In this document: positions 19,533 to 27,999 of the stretch, piece after piece
How the letters are laid out: each line of letters begins with the position of its first letter
How positions within the stretch are numbered: position 1 is the first letter of the stretch
Assembly: GCF_004217045.1 (NCBI RefSeq)
Contig: NZ_SGXM01000001.1
Span: 62,001-126,000, forward strand
Length of the DNA stretch: 64,000 bases
Origin: Cupriavidus agavae
Lineage (GTDB): Bacteria; Pseudomonadota; Gammaproteobacteria; Burkholderiales; Burkholderiaceae
Direction: 5' to 3'
The notes under the pieces: model-generated
The model's input: only the letters and a program-made list of their open reading frames with translations
Database searches by the model: none
What the model was told of the DNA's origin: nothing
Program-made: the position numbers and the translations under genes

Positions 19533-19907
19533 TCAGCGATAGCGGCGCGCGCAGAGGATGCCCGCAAGGATCCACAGCGTGGCCATGACCGGCCAGACCA
19601 CGAACAGCGACAATTTCGGAAAGCCCACGCCTTCCAGGAAGCCGTAGCTGAACGTGAGTAGCGCGGTGCCTGCAAACGCCACGGCCAGCGCTTCGAACTG
19701 GACCTTGCGGACCAACTCGTCGACGCGGCGCAGCTGGCGTACGACCACCCAGCAGATCACGCCGCCGGCCAGCATCGGGCACAGCGCCACCGCAATCCGC
19801 GCCGGCTCGCTGTCCACCCAGCGCAGGTTCAGCGCCGTGATCGACAGCGCCAGCAGTGCGATGTAGCCGAGCAGTGCCGCGGCCATTTCCCAACGGTAAC
19901 GATTCAT
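19533..19907 (-). CDS. Small four-helix membrane protein, XRE partner
   Basis: A 124-residue protein with four hydrophobic segments: about 9-27 (AAALLGYIALLALSITAL), 38-57 (RIAVALCPMLAGGVICWVVV), 77-96 and 101-119. Between the second and third is a charged, amphipathic loop (RQLRRVDELVRKVQFE). I recognise no enzymatic motif. Small XRE regulators are often found in operons with such membrane proteins, which may sense or bind the signal. It is the first gene of the operon; the start at 19907 leaves 23 bases to the nearer palindrome. Confidence 0.75.
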   Translation of the reverse strand: MNRYRWEMAAALLGYIALLALSITALNLRWVDSEPARIAVALCPMLAGGVICWVVVRQLRRVDELVRKVQFEALAVAFAGTALLTFSYGFLEGVGFPKLSLFVVWPVMATLWILAGILCARRYR

Positions 19908-19930
19908 GATGCCTTGCCTCGCAGAAAGCA

Positions 19931-19989
19931 TGTAAAGGATGCTTTACAGCATAGCGCAAGCCGACGGCAGATGTAAAGGAGGCTTTACA
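19931..19989 (-). promoter_or_regulatory. Promoter with twin palindromic operators
   Basis: TGTAAAGGATGCTTTACA (19931-19948) and TGTAAAGGAGGCTTTACA (19972-19989) differ at one base and are 41 bp apart centre to centre. Read on the minus strand, TTTACA of the distal copy serves as -35, then an 18-base spacer, then TATGCT as -10 abutting the proximal copy. Binding at both would cover the promoter. Confidence 0.78.
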
Positions 19990-20030
19990 GACCGGAAGTC
20001 GGCCTCTTGATCGTCGTCGACGCCGCCCCC

Positions 20031-20081
20031 GCTTTCAGAATCGGCTCACACCATTCCGCATCCCGGCTCCCTACGATGGCC
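20031..20081 (+). promoter_or_regulatory. Bipartite promoter-like element, copy 2
   Basis: GCTTTCAGAATCGGCTCACA then CC (20031-20052), 19 bases, then TACGATGGCC (20072-20081). It matches the element at 18630-18680 in both blocks and spacing and ends 28 bases before the start of the oxidoreductase gene. Confidence 0.6.
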
Positions 20082-20109
20082 TTCCGATATCGACAAGGAG
20101 GTCGTCACG

Positions 20110-21072
20110 ATGCAAGCCGTAGTCCTGCAGCACCTCGGCGAGGTGCCGCGCTTCACCACGTTCCGCGACCCGGTGGCGCGCGACCACGAAATCCTGGTCC
20201 GGGTGCGCGCCGCTGCGATCCGGCCGGCGGATCTGAAGATCGCCCGGGGGCATCATCCGAGCATGCCGATGGAGTTGCCGCACCTGTGCGGGCGCGACGG
20301 CACCGGCTATGTGGCCACGGGGCGGCCGGTGTACTTCCAGACCCGCCGCAGCCCGTATGGGGCGATGGCCGAGTACGCGCCGGCCGACTGGATCGTGCCG
20401 ATTCCCGACGGCGTGGACATGGCGATGGCCGCGGCGCTGGTCGGACCGGCGCTGCGCGCGTGGCTGCCGCTGGCGATGCGGGCCGATCTGGAGCCCGGCG
20501 AGACCGTGCTGGTACTCGGCGCATCGGGCGTCATGGGCCGGCTGGCGGTGCAGGCCGCGCGGCTGCAGGGGGCGGGCAGGGTGCTCGTGGCCGGGCATCG
20601 CGTCGACCTGATGGGCCTGACCGGCGCCGACGCGGTGATTGATCTGGGGCAGGCGCCGAGCATGCTCCAGTACGCGTTCGCATCGCATGCCGTGGATGGC
20701 ATCGACGTGGTGCTCGACTATGTCTGGGGAGAAACGCTCGAACTGCTGCTGTCGGCGATGGTCGAGCCGCACGGCCCGTCGGCGGGTTCCGAGTACCGGG
20801 GCGTGCGCGTGGTGTCGATGGCGGAGCGGTGCGCGGGCAGCGTGGTGATCGCGCCCACGGCATTGCGCGACTCGCGCGTGGTGCTGATGGGCGCCGGCCC
20901 GGCCAATGCTCCGGGCATCGAGGACGTCAGGCTGCTGGTGGAGGAAATCCTGGCCTACATGCGCCTGGGCGACCTGCGGATGAACGTGGACACCATGCCG
21001 ATGGCGGCGGTGGAGGCCGCCTGGCGGGCGGCCCGCGACCCCGCGCGACGCGTCGTGCTGACGCTGGACTGA
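20110..21072 (+). CDS. MDR-superfamily oxidoreductase (quinone oxidoreductase-like)
   Basis: Predicted NAD(P)H-dependent alcohol dehydrogenase/quinone reductase, 320 residues. An N-terminal GroES-like fold (HEILVRVRAAAIRPADLKIARG, then LCGRDGTGYV) leads to a Rossmann domain with VLVLGASGVMGRLAVQAARL (about 140-160) as nucleotide-binding loop. The structural and catalytic zinc Cys/His sets of classical alcohol dehydrogenases are absent, so it is likely zinc-independent. GGAGG lies 9 bases ahead of the start. The upstream bipartite element is shared with the MazF-like gene. Substrate unknown. Confidence 0.85.
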   Translation: MQAVVLQHLGEVPRFTTFRDPVARDHEILVRVRAAAIRPADLKIARGHHPSMPMELPHLCGRDGTGYVATGRPVYFQTRRSPYGAMAEYAPADWIVPIPDGVDMAMAAALVGPALRAWLPLAMRADLEPGETVLVLGASGVMGRLAVQAARLQGAGRVLVAGHRVDLMGLTGADAVIDLGQAPSMLQYAFASHAVDGIDVVLDYVWGETLELLLSAMVEPHGPSAGSEYRGVRVVSMAERCAGSVVIAPTALRDSRVVLMGAGPANAPGIEDVRLLVEEILAYMRLGDLRMNVDTMPMAAVEAAWRAARDPARRVVLTLD

Positions 21073-21098
21073 CGCCCAGGGCCGGGCACGCCGCCCGC

Positions 21099-22034
21099 TC
21101 AGGCCGCCTTGCGCTGTTCCACCGGCGCCTCGCCGCCAGCCTTGCGCTCGCCGCCGAGCGCGTCGGTCAGGTCGGCCAGCATGCCGGCCAGTTCGCCGGC
21201 CATCAGCGCGAAATCGGCGTCGAAACGCTCTTCCTCGTCGTGGAGCGTGGCGTCGGCCTGCTCCTTGATCACGTCGAGCGGGTTCACGCGCTTGACCGCC
21301 AGCGCGTCAGTCAGCACGAACGACACGCGGTCGTTCCATGTCATCGCCAGCCGCGTGCAGCGCTTGCCGGCCGCGATGTGGCGGCGCAGGTCCTCGGGAT
21401 CGAGCGGATGGCGTACATAGCGAACGGTCGCCTTGCTCTCGCTGCTCGATTGCAGCTCGATTTCCTGGTCTACCGTGAAGCCGGCCGGCGCGGTCTCGGT
21501 GGCCAGCCACTCGGTCATGGCCGCCACCGGCGACAGGTTGACCTGCAGCCCCACCACGGGCAGCGGATCGATGGCCTTGAACAGCATGCCGCGCACCTCA
21601 TCGGCCTTGGCCGTGCCGGCCGCGTCGATGGCGAGCCAGCCGTTGGCGGGGTCGATCCAGACGCGCGTGTCGCGGCGGATGCTGAAGGCGCGCGGCAGCA
21701 GTTCCTCGGTGATCTGTTCCTTGAGTTCCTTGAGCTGCTTGCGGCCCGGCTTGAAGCCCTGCTGCTCCTCGAGCTCGGCGGCGCGCGCCTTGGTGACCTG
21801 GTTGACCACGGTGGCCGGCAGCAGCTTCTTCTCGGTGCGCAGCACCAGCAGCATCTGGCGGTTCACGCAATGCACGAGCTGACCGTTGTCGCGCGGCGAC
21901 GCCCAGCCCTGGGTCTGCATTTCCAAGCTGGTGCCCGGGTAGAACGCGTGTTTGCCGAGCGCGGCTTCCACGTCTTCGACGGTCAGCGTCCACGGGGCGG
22001 AGAAACGATGGATCTGGAGATTCTTGAACCACAT
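21099..22034 (-). CDS. rdgC: Recombination-associated protein RdgC
   Basis: Nucleoid-associated DNA-binding protein that forms a dimeric ring around DNA and limits RecA activity. The start [15 protein letters not shown] and the blocks [23 protein letters not shown] and [16 protein letters not shown] are characteristic. At 311 residues it has the family's usual length plus a short polar C-terminal tail. It stands alone on the minus strand, tail to tail with the oxidoreductase gene (26-base gap). Confidence 0.96.
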   Translation of the reverse strand: MWFKNLQIHRFSAPWTLTVEDVEAALGKHAFYPGTSLEMQTQGWASPRDNGQLVHCVNRQMLLVLRTEKKLLPATVVNQVTKARAAELEEQQGFKPGRKQLKELKEQITEELLPRAFSIRRDTRVWIDPANGWLAIDAAGTAKADEVRGMLFKAIDPLPVVGLQVNLSPVAAMTEWLATETAPAGFTVDQEIELQSSSESKATVRYVRHPLDPEDLRRHIAAGKRCTRLAMTWNDRVSFVLTDALAVKRVNPLDVIKEQADATLHDEEERFDADFALMAGELAGMLADLTDALGGERKAGGEAPVEQRKAA

Positions 22035-22208
22035 AGGGAATTCGGCCTCGCGTACGGTAGGAAAATTGGCAAGGGACGAATTCTAACGGGTTGCCGCGGG
22101 CGGGTACGACACATGACGGGCTAGAAAAAACGCCCGTCACGCGGAACGCAGGTTCCGGGCAACGGGCGCAGCGGAGGGCCGGCGGCTGCGGCGCCGCCGG
22201 CCGGGCCG

Positions 22209-22808
22209 TCAGATGTCGAGCTTCGAGATCTTGGTGCCTTCCAGGCTCAGGCCAGCCATCAGGCCAGCGTTGGTCATCGCAAAGCCGATGATCGGCTGCT
22301 GGGCCGTGTTGGTGTCGATCTGGCCATTGGCGCCGATCGTGGCCAGGGCCACCGTGGCGTCGGCACCCACTTGCCAGCCGCTGCTGCGGACAAACTTGTC
22401 GTAGGCTTCCTGCGTCATGAACATCAGCACGAAGGCCTTCGACTGGGCGCCGATCTGCCAGCCCACCGAGCCCGAGATGGCGCGGTAGTAGCCACGGTTG
22501 GCGCCGCCCGAGCGCAGCACGCCGTCGCCATACTCGCCGCCGACGATGAAGCCCGCGGACAGCAGCTTCGGGAAGATCAGGATGCCCTTGGCCTTGGCGC
22601 CAAGATCGCGCGCGCCATTGGCCGTGGAATACAGGCGGTTCAGCGTATCGCTGGCCCCGGTATCGATTTCGCGGCGCTTGGACGCGGCATCTTCGCCGCT
22701 CTTGGGGCCGGTGACGCTGCAACCCGTGAGCGAGAGCGCACCGAGGGAAAGACCGGTAAGGCCGACAAGACCAGCGCTGCCGGCGGACAGGAAGGTTCGA
22801 CGTTTCAT
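22209..22808 (-). CDS. SYLF (YSC84-like) lipid-binding lipoprotein
   Basis: A 199-residue envelope protein of the SYLF/Ysc84 family. The N terminus MKRRTFLSAG has a twin-arginine motif and is followed by a hydrophobic stretch ending in LSLTGC, so it may be exported by Tat and lipidated at the Cys. The SYLF core is visible: AKGILIFPKLLSAGFIVGGEYGDGVL, GYYRAISGSVGWQIGAQSKAFVLMFMT and MAGLSLEGTKISKL. SYLF domains bind phosphoinositides in eukaryotes; the bacterial role is unclear. GGAGG lies 8 bases before the start at 22808. Confidence 0.88.
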   Translation of the reverse strand: MKRRTFLSAGSAGLVGLTGLSLGALSLTGCSVTGPKSGEDAASKRREIDTGASDTLNRLYSTANGARDLGAKAKGILIFPKLLSAGFIVGGEYGDGVLRSGGANRGYYRAISGSVGWQIGAQSKAFVLMFMTQEAYDKFVRSSGWQVGADATVALATIGANGQIDTNTAQQPIIGFAMTNAGLMAGLSLEGTKISKLDI

Positions 22809-22992
22809 TATTTCCTCCAGGGGAGTTCGTGTGTTGCAACCGCCTCTACAGCATAGGCGGGCAAGGCACTTCCGCAAATGCGATTTTGTCTGACACGGAG
22901 CCGGAGAGACTCTGACATGACATGGTCATACTTTCTTGCAAATGCAGGGAACTAATTTCGGAACCGCATGATTTACGGCAGGTCTTTGATTC

Positions 22993-23514
22993 ATGCACAA
23001 GACATTTGCCCCCACCGCAAGCGCGGCACGCCCTACCGGCCGTGTCCCTCTCCAACCCGGCATGGATGCGATTGATGCGGCGCAGCGAGCGCCGTGGCGT
23101 GTGCGCCTGGGTGCGGCCGCGATGCCGCTCGCCGCGCTGTTCCTGGCCGCGTGCTCGTCGGCCCCTTCGGTCGAATCCTCCGAGGCGAAGCAGGAAGTGG
23201 CGCAACTCAATTCGGGATGGCAGGCCGAGCGCGCCAAGTACATGGAGTGCGTACAGGACAAGGCCGACTCCGGCGCCAAGGGCAAGGGCACGTCGCGCGA
23301 CGTGGCGGCCGGTGCCATCGACGCGTGCAAGGACCAGCTCAAGGTCATGCACGACGCCTTCCAGTCCTATCTCTCGGCACAGATGAGTTCGAGCCACGGC
23401 CAGAACAGCGCCCGCCAGGCCGCCGACCGCGTGACGACCGATACCCGCGAGAAGGCCCGCACCTACCTGACACGTTACGTCGAGGTGGAGCGCTACAAGG
23501 CCGGCCAGCGCTGA
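22993..23514 (+). CDS. Hypothetical lipoprotein
   Basis: A protein of up to 173 residues with a lipoprotein signal: an Arg-containing stretch, then AAMPLAALFLAACSS with the lipobox LAAC at about residue 54. Because the signal starts unusually far in, the real start may be the internal ATG at 23062 (MDAIDAAQ). The mature part is helical and polar, with two Cys (MECVQDK, DACKDQ) and an Ala/Gln/Ser-rich end. I recognise no family. A strong terminator follows 36 bases after the stop. Confidence 0.7.
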   Translation: MHKTFAPTASAARPTGRVPLQPGMDAIDAAQRAPWRVRLGAAAMPLAALFLAACSSAPSVESSEAKQEVAQLNSGWQAERAKYMECVQDKADSGAKGKGTSRDVAAGAIDACKDQLKVMHDAFQSYLSAQMSSSHGQNSARQAADRVTTDTREKARTYLTRYVEVERYKAGQR

Positions 23515-23550
23515 TTGCCGGCCTTCAGGAACCTGGAGAAACTACGATGC

Positions 23551-23577
23551 GGCGCCCCCCATGGGGCGCCGTTTTTC
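23551..23577 (+). terminator. Rho-independent terminator
   Basis: GGCGCCCC (23551-23558) pairs with GGGGCGCC (23563-23570) around a 4-base loop, followed by GTTTTTC. It ends the lipoprotein transcript. Confidence 0.9.
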
Positions 23578-23585
23578 TTGTGCGC

Positions 23586-23597
23586 CTATATATATAG
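23586..23597. repeat. AT-rich palindrome 3' of tautomerase gene
   Basis: CTATATATATAG, a perfect 12-base palindrome, lies 15 bases after the tautomerase stop (minus strand). Similar TATA/GATA motifs follow other minus-strand genes in this window. Confidence 0.5.
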
Positions 23598-23612
23598 TGC
23601 GCGGCCGTGCGG

Positions 23613-24011
23613 TCAGCCGTGCTGGTGCCGGAATTCCTGCGTCTTGCCGCCGTAGCCGTAGGCAGCGGCGCGGGCGTCGATCACGTGGATGTACGAGACC
23701 GGGTTCACGTCGTCGATCAGCGCAGACAGCGCCTCGAACGCCTGCTTCAGGTACTCGGCCTTCTCGGCCTTGGTGTTGGTTTCGTCCGTCACGCTGATAT
23801 CGAGCTGGAAGGCGTTGCGACCGCTGGCGTGCGCCGACAGCGGCGTGCCACCGATGAACCATTGGTCGCGCGGCAGAAAGCTGACCGTGGTGACAATCAC
23901 CGGGGCATCCTTGCGCAACACGCGCTGGGTCAGCTCGCCCACCACCGCCACGGCGCGGTGCATCAGTTCGGAATCGGGCTGGCCGGAAATCTGCAGGGAA
24001 ACGTGAGGCAT
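23613..24011 (-). CDS. Tautomerase/MIF-family protein
   Basis: A 132-residue member of the tautomerase superfamily. After Met removal the N-terminal Pro2 (MPHVSLQISG) would be the catalytic base. The block LRKDAPVIVTTVSFLPRDQW and the C-terminal DDVNPVSYIHVIDARAAAYGYGG fit the family fold. Substrate is unknown; members isomerise keto/enol intermediates, often in aromatic breakdown. It is divergent from a LysR regulator gene 130 bases away, which is probably its regulator. Confidence 0.82.
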   Translation of the reverse strand: MPHVSLQISGQPDSELMHRAVAVVGELTQRVLRKDAPVIVTTVSFLPRDQWFIGGTPLSAHASGRNAFQLDISVTDETNTKAEKAEYLKQAFEALSALIDDVNPVSYIHVIDARAAAYGYGGKTQEFRHQHG

Positions 24012-24141
24012 GACGGGCTCCTTTATCGGGTGAATGGACGATCTGCTACGTGTTGCGATGACGTCATCGTAGTGCGCGTCTTGCTTTCGGAAAAGCGGAA
24101 AGATACGATGCTATCCATCGGATAAACCGAAAGATGGAATC

Positions 24142-25029
24142 ATGCGCTTCTTTGATGCCGAGCAACTGCGGACCTTCGTGACTGTGGTCGAGAGCGGCAG
24201 CCTGTCGGCGGCCGCGCCGAAGCTGTTCCTGTCGCCGTCGTCGGTCAGCGACCAGCTGCGCAAGCTGGAGGAACGCGCCGGCGTGACGCTGCTTACGCGT
24301 GGCAAGAAAGGCGTGGCGCCCACCGCCTCCGGCGTGCGGCTGATCGAATACGCGCGGAGCATTCTTTCGCTCAACGAGATGGCCTTGGCCGATCTGCGCG
24401 ACCAGACGCTCGACGGCGAGCTCCGGCTGGCCGTGACCGACTACTTCCGCCCGCAGGAAATCGCCATGATCCTGCGCCACCTGCGTGATCGCTACACGCA
24501 ACTGAAGCTGCACGTCACGGTGATGAAGAGCGCGGCCATCGAGGCGGAGGCCGAGCGGGACACCTTCGACATCGGCCTGAGCATGCGGCTGGTGCCCACG
24601 CGCGGCGCGGCGCCGGCGAAAGCCGGCGGACGCGGTGCAGTGGTCTTGCGGCGGGAGACGTTGTCGTGGGTAGCGGCGCCGGACGTGGCGATGTTCCCGG
24701 CCGAGACACTGCCGCTGGTGCTGCTGCCCGAGACCTGCTCGATGCATCAGTTCGTGGTGCAGTTGCTGACGCGCCGCAAGCGCGCGTTCGAGATTGCCCA
24801 TTCGGCTTCGGGCGTGCCCGGACTCAACCTGGCGCTGGAGGCCGGGCTGGGCGTGTCCTGCCTGAATGCTTCGGCGATCAGCCCCGGCGCGCAGGCGCTC
24901 GATGGCGCCACCGCCGCCCGCTGGAAGCTGCCGGCGCTGCCGGCGGCGGAGTTCTACCTGCTCGGTCCCCGGCGCGGGGAGAGCGAGTTCATCGGGCAGG
25001 CGCGCCAGGCACTGGCGGAGCGTTTCTGA
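24142..25029 (+). CDS. LysR-family transcriptional regulator
   Basis: A 295-residue LTTR with the winged helix-turn-helix at residues 5-64 (LRTFVTVVESGSLSAAAPKL, then SSVSDQLRKLEERAGVTLLTR). The effector domain spans the rest (LRLAVTDYF, then the second half from about 165). The HTH is close to the LrhA subgroup. It is divergent from the tautomerase gene, the standard layout for LTTR regulation. The intergenic region carries ATCCATCGGAT (24114-24124), a dyad that could be its site. Confidence 0.9.
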   Translation: MRFFDAEQLRTFVTVVESGSLSAAAPKLFLSPSSVSDQLRKLEERAGVTLLTRGKKGVAPTASGVRLIEYARSILSLNEMALADLRDQTLDGELRLAVTDYFRPQEIAMILRHLRDRYTQLKLHVTVMKSAAIEAEAERDTFDIGLSMRLVPTRGAAPAKAGGRGAVVLRRETLSWVAAPDVAMFPAETLPLVLLPETCSMHQFVVQLLTRRKRAFEIAHSASGVPGLNLALEAGLGVSCLNASAISPGAQALDGATAARWKLPALPAAEFYLLGPRRGESEFIGQARQALAERF

Positions 25030-25043
25030 CTCCGCCCGGCGAA

Positions 25044-25059
25044 GTATCTATATGGATAC
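25044..25059. repeat. AT-rich palindromic motif
   Basis: GTATC-TATATG-GATAC lies between the convergent LysR and Bug genes, 23 bases beyond the Bug stop. It is one of several TATA/GATA motifs placed just 3' of minus-strand genes. Confidence 0.45.
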
Positions 25060-25082
25060 CGGCGCCGCCCATCGGATAAATC

Positions 25083-26063
25083 CTATTCGGCAGTCATGTG
25101 GGCGTTCTTCGCGATGCGCCCGAGTCGATCGCGCTCGGTCCGGATGAACGCCACGAAGCTCTCCACCGAACCGCCGGCCGGCTCGATACCGTTCTGGATC
25201 AGCCGCTCGCGGATCTCGGCGTTCTGCATGCCCGCCGTCAGCTCGGCGTTGAGCCGCTTGACGATGGCCGGGTCGGTGCCCTTGGGCGCGAAGATGCCGG
25301 CCCAGTGGCCGATGCGCACGTCGGCCAGCCCCTGCTCGGCCGTGGTCGGGATGTTGGGAGCTGCGGGCATGTGCTTGTCCCACGTCGCGCCCAGCGCCTT
25401 GAGCTTGCCCGCCTTGATCTGCGGCAGGACCACGATCGACGCCTCGGATGTTGCCGCCACCTGGCCGCCGATCACCGCCGTGATGCTTTCCGAGCCACTC
25501 TTGTACGGCACCACGTTCAGGTCGGCGCCTTTCTCCTTGAGCATCTCCTCGACGAAGTGGGGCGTGCTGCCGCTGCCGGCCGTGGCAAACGGCACGCCAC
25601 CCTGTTTCTTCGAGTAAGCCACGAGTTCGGCCACATTGTTCACCGGCAGCGACGGCGACGCGACGATCACCGACGGACTGACGGCGATCAATCCCACCGG
25701 CACGAGGTCATCGGGCTGGTACGGCATCTTCGGACGGATCAGGCTGTTGGTCACGGTGCCCACCGCGCCCACCAGGAAGGTGTAGCCATCGGGCTTGCTC
25801 TTGGCCACGTAGTCGGCGCCCACCACGCCGCCCGCGCCGGGCCGGTTCTCGATCACCACCGGCTGGCCAATGCGCTTGCTGACGGCCTCGGCGCCGGCAC
25901 GCGCCACGAGATCGTTGGCGCCGCCCGCCGTGAACGGCACGACGAACTTGATGACGTGATTGGGCCACGCATCGGCCGCATGGGCGAGCGGGGCGGCAGA
26001 CGTGAACAGGGCGGCGGCGGCGAGCGCCAGGCCCCGGACGGGGCTGCGGAAGGAACGGGTCAT
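25083..26063 (-). CDS. Bug-family (TctC-like) solute-binding receptor
   Basis: Periplasmic substrate-binding protein of the tripartite tricarboxylate transporter type, 326 residues. A signal peptide covers about residues 1-29 (ALAAAALFTSAAPLAHA). WPNHVIKFVVPFTAGGANDLVAR, KRIGQPVVIENRPGAGG and AKSKPDGYTFLVG are the Bug signatures that form the ligand pocket. No TctA/TctB membrane genes lie near, as is common for the greatly expanded Bug families of Burkholderiales. The ligand, probably a carboxylate, is unknown. Confidence 0.92.
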   Translation of the reverse strand: MTRSFRSPVRGLALAAAALFTSAAPLAHAADAWPNHVIKFVVPFTAGGANDLVARAGAEAVSKRIGQPVVIENRPGAGGVVGADYVAKSKPDGYTFLVGAVGTVTNSLIRPKMPYQPDDLVPVGLIAVSPSVIVASPSLPVNNVAELVAYSKKQGGVPFATAGSGSTPHFVEEMLKEKGADLNVVPYKSGSESITAVIGGQVAATSEASIVVLPQIKAGKLKALGATWDKHMPAAPNIPTTAEQGLADVRIGHWAGIFAPKGTDPAIVKRLNAELTAGMQNAEIRERLIQNGIEPAGGSVESFVAFIRTERDRLGRIAKNAHMTAE

Positions 26064-26137
26064 GCTTGTCTCCGGAGTGTTTTATGGGTGCTGCAAGACC
26101 CATGCTACCGAAGCAAGCTGTCAGTTGGCTGTAGAGG

Positions 26138-26177
26138 CGGGGAGGGCGGGGAGGGCGGGGAGGGCGGGGAGGGCGGG
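26138..26177 (+). repeat. 9-bp G-rich tandem repeat
   Basis: The unit CGGGGAGGG is repeated four times without change from 26138 to 26173, followed by CGGG. It lies upstream of the Bug gene and beyond the stop of the DUF2147 gene. The G runs could fold as a G-quadruplex on the plus strand. Confidence 0.85.
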
Positions 26178-26233
26178 AGCAGCGCGGTGCGCTGCCCCGG
26201 GAGGCGGCGAATGCCCGGGCATCGCCGCACGGA

Positions 26234-26704
26234 TCACTGCCGGATCCAGCTCTGCGTCCGGCCAATCAGGCTGATGCCGATGAAGCCGCGCACCTTGAGC
26301 GTCTTGCCGTCGTCGGCCAGCGACATCTTGCACTTGTAAAGCTTGCCGGTCTCGGGGTCCAGGATTTCACCGCCGGTCCACTCGTTGTCGGCCGTCTTGC
26401 GCAGGCCGGTCAGGATGGTCATGCCGATCACGGGCTGATCCTTGCGCGAATCGGTGCACTTGTCACAAGTCGAAGGCTTTCCTTCGGTCGGCACCAGGCT
26501 CTTCACGATCTTGCCGCTGTACACGCCGTCCTGTTCCGTGATCTCGATCACGCCGCGCGGCTTGCCGGTGGTGTCGTCGATGGTGTGCCACGTGCCGGCG
26601 GGCGTGGCCTGGGCGGCGGCCATCGCGCTGGCAGCCAGCGTGCCGACGAAGGTGGTGGCCAGGACGGTGGCGCGCAGCAGGGCGCGGAGGTCGGTCAGGC
26701 GCAT
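26234..26704 (-). CDS. DUF2147 domain secreted protein
   Basis: A 156-residue protein with a cleavable signal peptide (about 1-32, ATTFVGTLAASAMAAAQA). The mature domain begins GTWHTIDDTTGKPRGVIEIT and contains YSGKIVKSLVP, CDKCTDSRKDQPVIGMTIL and GFIGISLIGRTQSW, all features of DUF2147. The Cys pair CDKC is conserved in the family. Function is unknown; it should be periplasmic. The transcript starts in the large noncoding region upstream. Confidence 0.88.
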   Translation of the reverse strand: MRLTDLRALLRATVLATTFVGTLAASAMAAAQATPAGTWHTIDDTTGKPRGVIEITEQDGVYSGKIVKSLVPTEGKPSTCDKCTDSRKDQPVIGMTILTGLRKTADNEWTGGEILDPETGKLYKCKMSLADDGKTLKVRGFIGISLIGRTQSWIRQ

Positions 26705-27543
26705 GAGGGTTCTCCGTTTCTGAGTTTCGGTGATGCAGTGTCGCAGGTTGCGCGGTTGCGGGCGGGCAACAGCGCCCGAGGCAATACTCTAGCGACCCGC
26801 CGGCGTTGCGCCAACGCACCACGCATCGGTAGGAACCCGGATGCTAGCGCACTGTTCAGCCGCTGCTGCGTCAGACATCGTGCGACAGGCGGTGAGCGGT
26901 GCGCGATGACACCGGTCCGATGCGCGGGAGCGCGTGCGATGCGTTGTGTTGCGTTGTCCGATTCGTGTCGTCACAGCGTCGACGCACGTCCGTTCGATGT
27001 CGAAACGCCAACGCGATCATGGCCGCGGCAACAAACCGTTGCGCTGACGCATCACTCTTCGTCGTACTCGCGCAACTGTCCGGACGATGCGCGCGCGCTG
27101 TCGCATCGCACCGACGCGGCGTGCGAACGCACGATCGATTTCACGCGCGAGCCGATGCCGCGATGGTGCCGCGCGCGATGCCATGCGACGCGCGCCGTCA
27201 CGCTGCGCGGCGTCATCATGGCGCGCGGCGTCGCACACGCGCGCGATCCCGAAAGCCAATGTTCATGCGGATCTCCAGCCGGTGGCCGGTGTCGCGCAAG
27301 TGTGTCGGCGGAGGTGTGGCGATGGTCGCGACGGTTGTGTCATACCGTGCGCGAACGCAATGCGCAGCGGTTGCGCGAAGCGGTCCGGCAACGCGCGGCC
27401 GCATCATGCGAACACACGTCGATGGAACTTCATCGACGGTGTGGAAGTCGAGATCGATGAGTGTGTCGAAGGTGTTGAGATCGCAGTGCGTGCGCGAAGT
27501 AGATCGATTCGATCTTGCGCGCAAGTTTTTTTGCACTTTTTTC

Positions 27544-27572
27544 TTAACATCATCGAGCAAACGAATTATGAT
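27544..27572 (+). promoter_or_regulatory. Strong sigma-70-type promoter
   Basis: TTAACA (27544-27549) and TATGAT (27567-27572) with a 17-base spacer, in a locally AT-rich stretch preceded by two T tracts. Predicted start is near 27580. It points to the H1-like gene and is one of the best promoter matches in the window. Confidence 0.7.
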
Positions 27573-27979
27573 TCGCCTTGACAAGAGTCTCACTTCATTG
27601 CATCGACGTGTGGTGTCACAACAAGCAAGCAGAAGCAACGATGAAGCGATGCTTCGATGCAGGTGAACGCGGGTAGCCGAGGAGCACCAGAACTTTGACG
27701 CAGACCGAGCCGATCCGGTTTTCAACAACGCGTGCAGTGTGCTGTAGCCCGATGACGGGATGGGCGAGCTACCCCCTGATGATTGCCGTCTGCGGTGCGC
27801 GAGGCCAAGCCCGTGCCGCAGGCCTGCTGACCGATATCTCCTCTTTTCTGGTTGCGCGCCGCCACGACGGACGGCGCGGGCCAGTCGAATATTCCAGGGC
27901 ACGGCCTGCCCCGGGGATCCGCCTGTACGCTGGCTCTGCCGCCAGCGCGCGAATCCCGTGCCGCCGTGTACGACCCGCA

Positions 27980-27999
27980 CCGCGCGCCGAAGCGCGCGG
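27980..27999 (+). other. GC hairpin in H1-gene leader
   Basis: CCGCGCGC (27980-27987) and GCGCGCGG (27992-27999) form a perfect 8-bp stem with loop CGAA, followed by GGGTTTCCC. It may mark the 3' end or a fold of the leader RNA. Confidence 0.5.

Noticed and set aside
22125..22150. Terminator between rdgC and the SYLF gene
   Set aside because: ACGGGC/GCCCGT can pair, but the A/T run lies inside the loop rather than after the stem.
26585..27666. Overlapping plus-strand frames of 291 and 255 codons in the same noncoding region
   Set aside because: Both are Arg/Ser/Cys-rich without ribosome sites or family features, and one overlaps the DUF2147 gene in antisense.
27216..27980. A 254-codon minus-strand frame in the noncoding region before the H1-like gene
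   Set aside because: Arg-rich, no recognisable domain, crosses the strong promoter-like site, and competing frames of equal quality exist on the other strand.
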